This document shows positions 50,869 through 60,996 of a stretch of DNA of 64,000 nucleotides, piece by piece. Location of the stretch: contig CM072514.1 in assembly GCA_036898135.1 (NCBI GenBank), forward strand, positions 83,265,122-83,329,121. Reading direction: 5' to 3'. Every line of letters begins with the position of its first letter. The stretch's first letter is position 1. This DNA is from Oncomelania hupensis (lineage: Eukaryota; Mollusca; Gastropoda; Littorinimorpha; Pomatiopsidae). A model generated the notes under the pieces. That model did not search any database. It saw only the letters and a program-made list of their open reading frames with translations, and was not told the origin of the DNA. The position numbers were made by a program, and so were the translations under genes.

Positions 50869-51199
50869 AAAATTTTATTTTAAATAATTATATTCTGTAT
50901 CACCTATCACACCTACGTTAAATGCAAACCAGCTTTTGTTAAAGACAAAACATATAGCATAATGTTGATATTAAATTGGGGTGTGTAACAATTTGCATAG
51001 GGATAATAAGGCATGTTCAGAGACAGTTGTATCAATTGACTAATCCAATCGTACTGGTCGCCCCCTCCCACCCTGCCATCCTTACAAAACTCAAGATACA
51101 AGACCTTAAGGCGAAATCGAAAAAAAGCAAGGGCAGCTGTAGGAAAGTGCGATCAGCGATTGTGTGTATGTAACACTATCTGTGTGGGTTTCGTTGGTA

Positions 51200-51300
51200 T
51201 AGACTCTGTGTGTGTGTGTGTTTGTATGTTTGTGTGTGTGTAAGTATGTGTGTGTGTGTTTGTATGTGTGTGTGTGTGTGAGTGTGCGTGTGCATTGACC
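51200..51300. repeat. (GT)n-rich tract in the LINE 3' UTR
   Basis: Interrupted GT repeats over about 100 bases between the ORF2 stop and the minisatellite. Confidence 0.85.
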
Positions 51301-51512
51301 TAGGTGTGTGCGAGGAAAAGGTGATTGTTACAAACCTTCACAACAAACTATCAATGTATCAGAACATAATCATCAGAACGTAATCAACACTCAATAAACA
51401 ACACAAGTCTAATAATAGATTTACCCAACGTGCTGTGCCACAAAATCTGCACACTGAGTATGCCAAGTTTGTTCATTTGCTTGCTTTAGTTTGTTAGTTA
51501 GTTTCGTTTTCT

Positions 51513-54500
51513 TTAGTATTTATATCCCCGTAACTTCATTTCAAAATCAAAGATGTTTTCCGCATTCAATCGTTCGCCATACCTGAATTTACTAATAGAC
51601 ATTTTGGCTATCAGCAATATATGATTCACACTCTGAACACTTTTCTGTTTTATGCTGTTGACATTGTATCCCAGTAAAATGTTTTCTTCAGTAAGAGTTA
51701 CATTTTCACCGGTAAATACAGTAATTTGTTTAATAACATGTTCCCAAAATGTCCTTAATTTTGCACATTTCCAAAAGAAGTGTTCAATAAAATCAATTTC
51801 ATGACAAAATTCGCATTTGTTAGAATCTTTTATACCCATTTTTTGTAATAAGATGTTTGTTGGATAGATATTGTGAAGCAGTTTCCAATGTAGCAAACGT
51901 AAGCGTTCTTCTGTTGTGCAGAGGTGTGCAAGTAACCAGTGAGAGTTTTCAATATATACATTATATTTACTTCTCCAAAAATTAACAGAATTGGGCGTGC
52001 ATGCCTTGTCCCTGGTTATCAAGTGACGAAAGTCTCGTGGTGTAATTTTACTTGGATTGCTAGCTTCACTGTACACTACAGTGTGAGATTCTGGTTTCTG
52101 AGGCTGGCCCGCCTCTCTCTCTTGTCGCCGCCATGCCGCATGCAACGCCGAGCGCAAAGCCCCGTACTCCAACGCGAGCGACGGACTAGAACCGACTGTC
52201 CGAGTAATATCGTTAATCGGTCGCATATCATCGTTTATCCACACATCTTTCACCAAATTAATACCCGCTCTCGCCCACTTACCGAAAAACAGCGATTTAT
52301 TTTTGTATTGTATCTCTGTGTTATTCCAAAGATACCCATTCAAAATAGCGTTTTTACCATTTATCCATAAATGTTTGTTGTTCAACCATTTTGAATAAGC
52401 CTCTTTCCAGAAGGACAATTTCAATTTTTCTAACCCAACAAATGCCTTTGATTTAACTGACGCATTCAAGCAGAGCAAGCTGTGCCCTAGAGTGTTGAAG
52501 TCACTAACTGGTATTAGTTTCCATTTCCCGCTGCTGTGCTCATTGAGTCTTGCCACCCAGTTAAGCAAAAAGGAGGTCTGCATGTCTACTACATTGATCA
52601 TCTGAAGCCCACCTTCTTCCCTACTACTGCACACAACGCGTCTCTTTACTTTTTCAAACGCTTTTCTGTTGGAATATTTTTTCTTCCACAAGAAGCGGAA
52701 AAGTATTGTGTTAATTTTGTTTAGCATTGGTTCTGGAATGATCAGGGCTTGCATTGGATACACAAACTGAGATATTAGATATGATTTTATTATACATAGT
52801 TTTCCCGACATACTAAGGTTTCGTTTTGTCCATTGATAAATTATTCTTTCTGTGTTTTCAATACGTTTTTTCCAATTGTCTTCAATCTGTGATGCTGGCG
52901 TGTCGCTTTTAAAAATAATGCCTAAAATTTTAAGTTGTTTTTTCGCCTGGATTTCACCAAAATTATCGTTGTTATATTTTGAAGATCCTATCCACATGCC
53001 TTCAGTTTTCTTTTTATTCATTTGTAATCCAGATATTTCTGTAAAGTTTTCAATAATGTTTAGTGCAGCCTTCAAACCCTCCATATCAGCCAAAAATAAT
53101 GTAATGTCATCCGCATACATTGCCAATTTCAGTATTTCATTTGTGTTACATGGACTGAGATACACTTTAGGCAATTTTAATCCTTTAACTCTGTCACTGC
53201 TACGAATTTTACACGCTAATATCTCTACTCCTAGCACGAAGGCCATCGGCGAGAACGGGCATCCTTGACGAATGCCGCAATCTGCCCCAAAAACCTCTGA
53301 AATCCACCCTAAGTAGTTTATACAACTTTCTGTGCCATTGGCTAATACCTTGATCCAATTAACAAATGTAGAACCAAACCCAAACCGTTTGAAAGCCCAG
53401 ATCATGTATTCTTTTGATATGGAATCGAAAGCTCTGGAATAGTCCAGTGCCAGAACGATTCCAGACTGGTTGCTTTTGTCCATGTGTTCAATAGTGTCAT
53501 CAATCAATCTTATTAGGTTACTAGCCTTCCTACCCTTAATAAAGCCTACCTGATCTTCTGACACCAGGTCGGAGATAACATTGGATAAACGGAGTGCCAG
53601 ACACTTGGCTAGAATCTTATAGTCAGTGTTTGTTAATGAGATAGGCCTCCAGTTGCCAAGCTCATCTCTGGGCAGTTCCTTGCCTTTATGCAGTAAAGTA
53701 ATGACAGCGCGCTTTTGTGTCACGGACATTTCACCCTTATCATAGGCTGCTTTTATTGAAGCTACAACCATTTCTTTTAATTTAGGCCAGAAGAATTTCA
53801 TAAAAGATGTTGTTAGTCCGTCTAGACCAGGTGCAGTGCCCGTTTTCATGCTTTTTAGAGTCTTTCCAATCTCGTGCTCATGTATCGGTTCATCCATTCT
53901 AGCTTTTTGTTCTACACTGAGTTGAGGTATATTTACATTTTGTGTGAAGGTATTTGCTTTATTCTCGTCAAAATGACCTTTCCGACTAAATACATTGCTA
54001 TAAAACTTCACTTGTTCCCGTAAAATTTCACTCTGATTAGTTAAAACGTTTCCGTCTTCGGTTTTTAATCGATCCATAACTTTAGCACTTGCTCTCGCCT
54101 TTTCTAAGCCTAGGAAATAACGCGTATTTTTCTCTCCTTCAGCTATGAATTTTTCTCTTGACCGCACTTGCGCACTCTTAGCTTTTTGCATTTCAACAAT
54201 CTCAACCCGTTGTTTTAGCAACTCTTTTGTTTTTAACAAATCGTTATCGTATGGATCCAAAGCTAATCTTTTATCTACTTCATTAAATTCTTCCTGCAGT
54301 GCCTTGTTTTGTTGTTCTAGATTCTTTTTCTTATGTGTACTATAGCTAATGCAAAATTCTCTTATTTCGACTTTGCATAAATCCCATTTTCCTTGTGGAT
54401 CCATCCCATCTTCCTCTAACGTGTATTCTTCTAATTTACTGTTCATCTCACCTACAAACTTCTCATCATGAAGCAAACTGTCATTAAACTTCCAATAAGA

Positions 54501-55229
54501 AGGCCCTCTCTTCACAGCTGACAATGCCAGCTTAGCGCATACCATTCTGTGGTCACTTTGTGCGACTGAAAACAGGTCACAACTAAAGCATTTTTCTAAA
54601 GCCGCATCAGAGGCAAAAACATAATCTAATCGCCTAGCTACCGCATCCCTCCTAGACCATGAGTACTCAATATCAGATTGATGGTGTAAACGCCAAACAT
54701 CATTTAGTTCTGTCTCCATCACAAAAGTACAAAACATATCAACATCGGCCTGCCTATGCTTTTCTCCACTGATGATATCTAAATTATTATCCATCACACA
54801 ATTAAAGTCGCCACACACAATTTTTTGATTAATAAGATTGCTATTTACGCAGTCTTTAAGACTGTTTAGAAAGTTAGCCTTTTCTTGACTTAAATTTGGT
54901 GCATAGGCGTTAAAAATAAAGATAGGCTCATTGTCAGTTTGAACACAGACAGCCAAGATGCGCTGGCTACGTTTAATGCATTCAACATCGTATGGAAAAT
55001 TGTTCCTTATCAGTATGGCCTGTCCCATACTATGACTAGTGCCTGGGCAATACAAGATTTTTCCTCCCCATTCCCTTTCCCACTGCTCTACATCGCTGTC
55101 CAAGATATAAGTTTCCTGCAAACAGATGATGTCAAAATGGTTTTTCTTAAAGCTGTGAAATAAGGTTTTTCTTTTCAGTCTATTGCGCAACCCTCGAACA
55201 TTCAAAGAACATATCGAGACGCTTGCCAT
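51513..55229 (-). CDS. Tx1-type LINE ORF2: endonuclease and reverse transcriptase
   Basis: 1238 codons without a stop. The N-terminal endonuclease domain shows SLNVRGLRN, CLQETYI, NAYAPN, CGDFNCV and SDHRMV, the active-site set of the L1-type family. The RT has NWRPISLTNTDYKILAKCLA, DQVGFIKGR, ALDYSRAFDSI, IRQGCPFSPMAF and the catalytic AMYADDITLF. Near the end LLHWKLLHNIYPT and a zinc-binding CEFCHEIDFIEHFFWKC appear. It nicks target DNA and copies the LINE RNA there. All key residues are present, so the enzyme is plausibly active. Confidence 0.96.
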   Translation of the reverse strand: MASVSICSLNVRGLRNRLKRKTLFHSFKKNHFDIICLQETYILDSDVEQWEREWGGKILYCPGTSHSMGQAILIRNNFPYDVECIKRSQRILAVCVQTDNEPIFIFNAYAPNLSQEKANFLNSLKDCVNSNLINQKIVCGDFNCVMDNNLDIISGEKHRQADVDMFCTFVMETELNDVWRLHHQSDIEYSWSRRDAVARRLDYVFASDAALEKCFSCDLFSVAQSDHRMVCAKLALSAVKRGPSYWKFNDSLLHDEKFVGEMNSKLEEYTLEEDGMDPQGKWDLCKVEIREFCISYSTHKKKNLEQQNKALQEEFNEVDKRLALDPYDNDLLKTKELLKQRVEIVEMQKAKSAQVRSREKFIAEGEKNTRYFLGLEKARASAKVMDRLKTEDGNVLTNQSEILREQVKFYSNVFSRKGHFDENKANTFTQNVNIPQLSVEQKARMDEPIHEHEIGKTLKSMKTGTAPGLDGLTTSFMKFFWPKLKEMVVASIKAAYDKGEMSVTQKRAVITLLHKGKELPRDELGNWRPISLTNTDYKILAKCLALRLSNVISDLVSEDQVGFIKGRKASNLIRLIDDTIEHMDKSNQSGIVLALDYSRAFDSISKEYMIWAFKRFGFGSTFVNWIKVLANGTESCINYLGWISEVFGADCGIRQGCPFSPMAFVLGVEILACKIRSSDRVKGLKLPKVYLSPCNTNEILKLAMYADDITLFLADMEGLKAALNIIENFTEISGLQMNKKKTEGMWIGSSKYNNDNFGEIQAKKQLKILGIIFKSDTPASQIEDNWKKRIENTERIIYQWTKRNLSMSGKLCIIKSYLISQFVYPMQALIIPEPMLNKINTILFRFLWKKKYSNRKAFEKVKRRVVCSSREEGGLQMINVVDMQTSFLLNWVARLNEHSSGKWKLIPVSDFNTLGHSLLCLNASVKSKAFVGLEKLKLSFWKEAYSKWLNNKHLWINGKNAILNGYLWNNTEIQYKNKSLFFGKWARAGINLVKDVWINDDMRPINDITRTVGSSPSLALEYGALRSALHAAWRRQEREAGQPQKPESHTVVYSEASNPSKITPRDFRHLITRDKACTPNSVNFWRSKYNVYIENSHWLLAHLCTTEERLRLLHWKLLHNIYPTNILLQKMGIKDSNKCEFCHEIDFIEHFFWKCAKLRTFWEHVIKQITVFTGENVTLTEENILLGYNVNSIKQKSVQSVNHILLIAKMSISKFRYGERLNAENIFDFEMKLRGYKY

Positions 55230-55361
55230 TGTGAAACACTAATTAACTTAATTAATAGTGTTCGCGATCCTGTAATGCCGTGTCCAGTTCAATGAGAAAG
55301 TTCATAAATCCGTGCAGCGAGTCCAGTCCGTCGTCCAGAGCACACATCATGACGAGGGGGA

Positions 55362-56525
55362 TCACCCCTCGCCACTCTCCTCCTTCCTCTCATGCTCCCC
55401 GTTCTTACAGTCATCGTCGTCGTCGTCGTCGCGCAGCTTGCGATGTTTCCCCGCCTGACTCGGGGGCGTGGTGTCCGGTTGAGTTTTGCGCTTGACCGAG
55501 CCCGACGTCGCCCTCCTGAACCCCTCCAGGGTCAGCTGACCCACCGACGTCGCTCGGGCCCGGGGCCGACATCTGTCCCTGGTACCGCCCTTCTTGCTCT
55601 CCTCCTTCTTCTTCTTCTCCCCTTTCTCAGACCCTTCCTTATCTTGTAGTGGGGTTGCTTGGTTGTCTTGGAGACCGTCTCCTCCCGTCTGCCTGTTGGT
55701 CTCGCCGTGTTCCTCCTCCCCCTTCCTCCGCTCGTCGTCCGCTTGGCCCGCAGTTGCGAGCTCGCATTCCGGGCCCCCTGCTTTGTGTCCGTCCTTAAGA
55801 CACTGGCGACACTTTATGGGCGCCGCGCAGTCTGCCGCCATGTGGCCTTGTTCTAGGCATCGCCGACATACTGCCGCACGCTGGCGATCCTCCGTTCTCT
55901 GTTCTTTAAGGTAAAGTGAAGCCCTGAAAGGCCCCACTTCTATCCCCCTTGGTAGTACTTTTTCAGGAGTCGTGATATACACGAATCGGCGCCCTGTTTT
56001 CCACCGTGTAAGTCTGCCGTTTTCGTCCCTGTCTCTTTCTAGAAACATCTTTGACAGCACAGTTACGCCTAGGCTTTTGATCGCGTCTAGAATGTCAGCG
56101 TCTGCATATGATAGGGGAACATTCCCCACCACCAACCTAGTGGAGGATGGTTGTTGGTCCATCCGGTCCCCCACCTGGTCCGTGATAGTTGGATTGCGAA
56201 CAAAGTAGGGATTCCTGCTCTTAACATTAACCATCACCCCTCTCAGCACCACCCCGTTAAGCAGCAGTTTTTGTCTTGACTCTCTCTGAAGGGGATAGAT
56301 GCGCCACAATCCGCCGATTCTTTGGGCACCATCCATAGTCTTGTACCCACACACCCTCTCCGCCGCCGCACAAATCTCAGATGTTGTGTAAGGTTTTTTG
56401 TCAAAGTCAGGCATTTCGTTATTCATTGTAAACACCGGCTCGCAGTCCACCTCCCTTCTCTCTCCACCTCCCTCCCCACCCTCAGCCATTGTACCGATAG
56501 CGACCCAGTTGTATGCGCTACGCAC
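55362..56525 (-). CDS. Tx1-type LINE ORF1 protein (RNA-binding, zinc knuckles)
   Basis: 387 codons open; the likely start is the second Met at 56489 (context ACAATGG, MAEGGEGGG), giving 375 residues. An RRM-like region (STRLVVGNVPLSYADADIL to FRASLYLKEQ) is followed by two CCHC knuckles (CRRCLEQGHMAADC and CRQCLKDGHKAGGPEC). The tail is Lys/Glu/Arg-rich with an acidic run of seven Asp. ORF1 proteins of this type bind the LINE RNA and act as chaperone. It lies 132 bp upstream of ORF2 and is complete. Confidence 0.92.
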   Translation of the reverse strand: MRSAYNWVAIGTMAEGGEGGGERREVDCEPVFTMNNEMPDFDKKPYTTSEICAAAERVCGYKTMDGAQRIGGLWRIYPLQRESRQKLLLNGVVLRGVMVNVKSRNPYFVRNPTITDQVGDRMDQQPSSTRLVVGNVPLSYADADILDAIKSLGVTVLSKMFLERDRDENGRLTRWKTGRRFVYITTPEKVLPRGIEVGPFRASLYLKEQRTEDRQRAAVCRRCLEQGHMAADCAAPIKCRQCLKDGHKAGGPECELATAGQADDERRKGEEEHGETNRQTGGDGLQDNQATPLQDKEGSEKGEKKKKEESKKGGTRDRCRPRARATSVGQLTLEGFRRATSGSVKRKTQPDTTPPSQAGKHRKLRDDDDDDDCKNGEHERKEESGEG

Positions 56526-57426
56526 TCACGCAGCGCACGTGCAAAGCACTTGTCAATAACCGCTGTAGCAAAATGGAAGGCACTCAAAAACTGCCTAATA
56601 ATGGCTAGCACACAGACCGATGAAGAAAAGAAAATCAATATACACCAGAAAGTTTTAAACAATACTGCCTAAAATTAGCACCACCACATAGACCACATTC
56701 TTATGCACACGTCGATGTTAGTTTAGATCCACGATAATCCGTGTCGCCGTTGATAATCCATGTAGAAAGCAGAGCATCCAAAAAAACACCGCCTGTACTC
56801 ATGACACATGAGTCTCTCCCTGGATCGTGGAGACCTTGAGCTGTTTAACACTTGTCAGCTGCTTCACAGTCTGGTAGGCCTTCTTGCTGTTGTTATTGTT
56901 CAGACTGTTCTCTATTTCTCTTCGTTTATCACACAGATCCAAAAGTCCAGGTGTGATCCACGGTTTCTTCTTTGGGCGGTGCTTGTCAAGGCGGCATCTA
57001 TCACAGCTGTGTTGAAGGTGGTGGTCATGGTGTTGACATCTACTTCACTAGCTCCCCAAATGAGCAGTGGTGTAAATTTCCCTTCAATTGTAGCCTGAAA
57101 TATTTCTGCCACCTCCGGGTCTTGCAGTTTGCCCAGGTTGAACTTCAGTCTGGTGCACTTTGCCGTTTTTACTCTCTTCAAGTGGAGCCAGAAAGACATC
57201 ATCACAAGATCGTAGTCACTTCCGATGTGTGCTCCCGGAAAAGTGCGTGTCCTGCCAATGTTGATGCTTGATCTGAAGCGTTTCTTGACCATGATGTAGT
57301 CGATCTGGTTGATTTTAAGGTATCAGTATCAGATTATTCTATCTGGCAAACTCAAAGAGTCTCAGGCCCCTGTCATTCGTCTCGTTGTTGCAGTGGGGTC
57401 TACACGTGTCTCCCCTATCGTCATGA

Positions 57427-57625
57427 AAGGAAGAGTTTTCAAGAAAAAATGTAGGTGACTGGTCTAGCGAAGAAGATAGTATAGTAGATTGATAGAACAG
57501 AGTATAGGAATGAGAAAGAACAAAGGAGAAAAACAGCGACAGTGGGAATTTAAAGCACTAAATTTCCAGAAGGTGGGGATACTATTTATACTGAAACCCT
57601 TGGCACCCCCACGGGTGGGAGAGAG
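57427..57625 (-). repeat. 0.7 kb dispersed repeat, truncated copy F
   Basis: GGAAGAGTTTTCAAGAAAAAA to GGGGATACTATTTATACTGA as in copies A and B. Only the middle of the unit is present. Confidence 0.85.
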
Positions 57626-58019
57626 ACAGACAGACAGAGCGTGATGACAATGAATACGGCAGTTCATAGTACAGATGAAATATGGCAATAAGAAGTAAGC
57701 CTATTACAAATAATAGCTAAACCAAATGCTACCAAATAACGTACAAATCGCTACAATAAATAAAATAAAGACTGACGTGATATTACAAAATAAATACCAT
57801 TTTTGAAAGCTAACAGAATTTCGTTAGAAATTAAAATAAATCAGCCCAAATGTGGCACTGTAGCGAGGATTCCAAAGTTGATGCAGAAATAAATGTGACA
57901 GATTTCCCGACTGGGACCATACGACTCCTTATTGAGGCACTCGCACCCCTTTCTGACCCACGTCCCAATGCTACAATGTAAACTGACCGCCAAACTGCTC
58001 CATATACACAAACACACAC

Positions 58020-58439
58020 ATACACACAAGTATGTAGAACACCAAAACTGGGTTTTACTAAGAATGTAAGAATCGGAAAGTGATTTTTTGACGGAAAGAA
58101 CGCAAATTTCTTCTAAAAATGTAAGAATCTAATGCAAAATTGGCTCTTTACGTCTCAAAAGTTGACCTAGTTCGTCTACTATAGGCGACGAAATAGATCG
58201 AACTTTCTTGCAAATTTTCCCGAAAATTGACTGGATTTTCTCCGTCCGGAATAGAGTACTCTCTTGTAGTACTACTTAGAACACTCTCATGCACTACAAC
58301 TGCACTCCCATGCACAAAAGAGAACTGTGTACTTAGAAAAAAGTGGGTGGCTGGAAAAAAGTGGGTGGCTAATACACTCACTCATTGTTTGCATAAAAAG
58401 CAAGGTCAGTCACCCATTTCAAGGCCTATACCTCCGCAC

Positions 58440-58501
<62 letters not shown>

Positions 58502-58790
58502 GTTCAAAACTATAATAGTGGGTTTATGTTCAAAACAAGGCAAACTGGGTTCCATCCTTTCCCTTCATTACAGACCATTCCTATTCACTCAACGGATACA
58601 ATAGCCTCTTGTAAGGTTATCTGTCACAACCGTTTTCATTTTTGACAAAAACAAAAGGAGAAATTGCGCTATGAAATAGTGGGTTCATTTGATACTAGTG
58701 GGTTTTTACACATGCATATTGGACATCTGGGTTTCTGTGGAAAAACTGGGTTTATCACACACACGGACACAACCAAAACGTATAAATGGC
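58020..58790. repeat. GTGGGTTT word-rich stretch with (CA)n
   Basis: The words AGTGGGTTT, CTGGGTTT and GTGGGTGGCT recur many times between 58045 and 58755. A perfect (CA)n of about 28 units sits at 58441-58498. The same words, in complement, recur at 63870-63985. It looks like a dispersed element of unknown class. Confidence 0.55.
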
Positions 58791-58992
58791 CAAGGTTGCA
58801 TTTGCAAGATTTTCAGTACGTGAGTGCAGTACACTGACACTTTTAGTTTAATTCAACTAATAAAACAACTTTTACTATTGCTCAGAATTTCCTCTGATTT
58901 TGTTTTTATAATTTCAATTACAATATTTTCAGTTGATATATAGGCTACTGTACAGAATTAGAGCTGTTATTGAAGGATAGACTTTTGCCATT

Positions 58993-59060
58993 TACTTTAA
59001 GAACTGGGCGGTAGCTCAGTGGTTAAAGCATTGAACTGAGAACCGAAAGGTCTGAGGTTG
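58993..59060 (+). repeat. tRNA-like SINE head fragment
   Basis: GCGGTAGCTCAGTGGTTAAAG (A box) followed by an anticodon-arm-like GAACTGAGAACCGAAAGG and an incomplete B box (GAGGTTG). It is not a complete cloverleaf. Confidence 0.45.
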
Positions 59061-60586
59061 TTACAGTGTACCTCTGGATAGGTCAGTGCATGACCCTCTT
59101 TTTCTCCCCATAGCCCAAAAAATAAATTATTAGCTGGTGTCAGTAAAAATCGAAAAGAAAAATTCGGCATTAAGCAAACATTTTTGTCATATTTACTTTG
59201 CTTACATTTACTTTGTATTGTATGGTTTTAAAGTTTTTTTTAATTTGAATCCAGACTGGAAGATCTGCAAAAAAAAGATATCTTGTCGTTCTCAAATGTT
59301 AACTGTGGATAATTTTTTCATGTTCAATTTATTACTTTACTTCCAGATTTAAATCAAATCATTGAAGAAAAGGCAAGAAGGAGAAAGAAGAAAAAGTATG
59401 AGGAGTATGAAAAAGAATTAATAGAAAGAATGAGGAGAAGCGTGGAGAAAAAGCATAAAATCTCCAGAGGAAAAGAAAGAATGAGAAGGGTGGAAAAGTA
59501 TACAAATCTTCATTGGAAAAGAAGAGGAATGGAAAAATAAAAAAGCAGAGAATTGGTAATGTAAAACAAACATATGAACAACATAACACAGACATAATTT
59601 GTTAACATTTTTATTTTGAAAGTGTCTAGTAGAGCATAATTTGTATATATTATTATTACTTTTTTATCAACTTCATATAGTTAAGTTTTACATAAATTGT
59701 TTATGGTTTCCCGTTACGTTAATATATTCTGAATAAGGATCAATTGAGTGCAACCACTTATAATTCGTTTTTTTCCAGCACCTCAAAGGTATAATAAAAC
59801 CATGTGAAGAGCAGAATATTATTATATAGTCATTAGTCTTGACATTGCTTTTTGATGAACAAGAACCCCGAGAATAACATATGTATTAACTTGGCAAAGA
59901 AATATAATTTGGTACTTTGCCTGATTAATCCACGCTTTCTCTTAAGTTTAAGACAGAAATCTACTACATAACAAAACGGGCCTAAAAACTAGTCTACACA
60001 ATACAGAGCAGTAAATTTCCATTACTTAATGACAAGTAGCACCTCAAAAAGCTTTGAACATGATGAACACCATCAATCACTGGAAAGGCAAGTCCATATG
60101 ACTCACATGCTCCTTATGGAACTCCCAATAAATAACACAAAAATGAGATGCCAGAAAAAAAAGTTAAATGATTGAAACGGTGGGTTTAAAATGCAAAGTA
60201 ATACAAGCTTTGATATTTCGATGCTCTTGACCTTGACCTCCAGCTATAAATGCACTCATGTACGATAAAATAAACTACAGCAAAAGATTTTATTATTTTG
60301 GACATCTCCAATGACCTTCACCTTGGAGCAAGGTTGACAAAATATGCATGTGCGTCTCATTGATACCTATCATGCATCAAACAAGCTGAAGTTTAGTTAA
60401 TATTAATAACTTAGGATTAACAAGAAATTTTGTGGAAAATTGACATAGCTTGACTAACATTTGTTGAACCTGTGACCTTGACCTTGAAGTGTAGTCATTC
60501 AATCACTGATAATTTTCGAGGTCTCGTGTAATTAGCCACTTTAAAGTTTTGCACAGATGGAAGGCAGACAGACAGACAACATTAAC
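59061..60586. other. AT-rich intergenic DNA with a purine-strand tract
   Basis: The plus strand is almost all purine at about 59362-59545 (AAGGAGAAAGAAGAAAAAG-like). Elsewhere there is no recognised exon or repeat. Confidence 0.5.
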
Positions 60587-60976
60587 TGAAGGTCCCGGGT
60601 TCAAGCCCTGGCCGGGCCATTGTGTTGTGTCCCTGGGAAAGACACTTTACTCCTGTTTTCCTTCTCCTTCGGATGAGAGTATAAACCGAGGTCTAGTCTG
60701 TGTCGCATGCATTCCATCATAACGGACTTTAAAGATCCTGACGCTCATGTCCTAGACGGGTGAGTGCCGGTAACAAGAACACACCCAGCATGCACTTGGT
60801 CCTTCTCCTCCATCCCTGGCTGCCCAGGATTGTGCTCAGTTGTCCGGGCGTCAGACCATGCGCCCAAAGGCTGCGGGTGGCGTCTCGGGCGGTTTGAGTT
60901 AGATCCTGTATCGGCCAGCGCCTTGATCCTTAGGCTAAGGCGCCTTACAAATGACGAACATTATTATTATTATTTA
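60587..60976 (+). mobile_element. tRNA-derived SINE, 5' truncated
   Basis: Starts inside the tRNA-like head (GGTCCCGGGTTCAAGCCC), continues with CCTGGGAAAGACACTTTACT, AAAGATCCTGACGCTCATG and GCCAGCGCCTTGATCC, and ends in (ATT)n. It belongs to the family at 1857-2173 and lies just past the stop of the small predicted gene. Confidence 0.8.
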
Positions 60977-60996
60977 AACATGCAATTTTTTACTAT

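Larger units (their letters stand above)
50081..56820 (-). mobile_element. Full-length L1/Tx1-type LINE, both ORFs open
   Basis: 6740 bp flanked by the 17-bp target duplication TGGATCGTGGAGACCTT (50064-50080, 56821-56837). On the minus strand it has a 5' UTR of about 300 bp, ORF1, a 132-bp spacer, ORF2, a 3' UTR with a GT-rich tract and a 71-bp minisatellite, then a poly-A tail at the very end. Intact ORFs and a perfect duplication indicate a young insertion. Its first 17 flanking bases lie in RTE LINE sequence. Confidence 0.95.
48405..57420 (-). mobile_element. RTE LINE copy split by a Tx1-type LINE
   Basis: 48405-50080 (RT to C-terminus) and 56821-57420 (endonuclease to connector) are adjacent parts of one RTE copy. 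They include [11 protein letters not shown] near 49190 and GSDYDLVMMSF near 57220. The 17-bp sequence at the break is present on both sides. Frameshifts and stops disable it. Confidence 0.92.

Noticed and set aside
54939..56672. Plus-strand frames opposite the Tx1 LINE ORFs
   Set aside because: They lie antisense to two long ORFs with clear domains.
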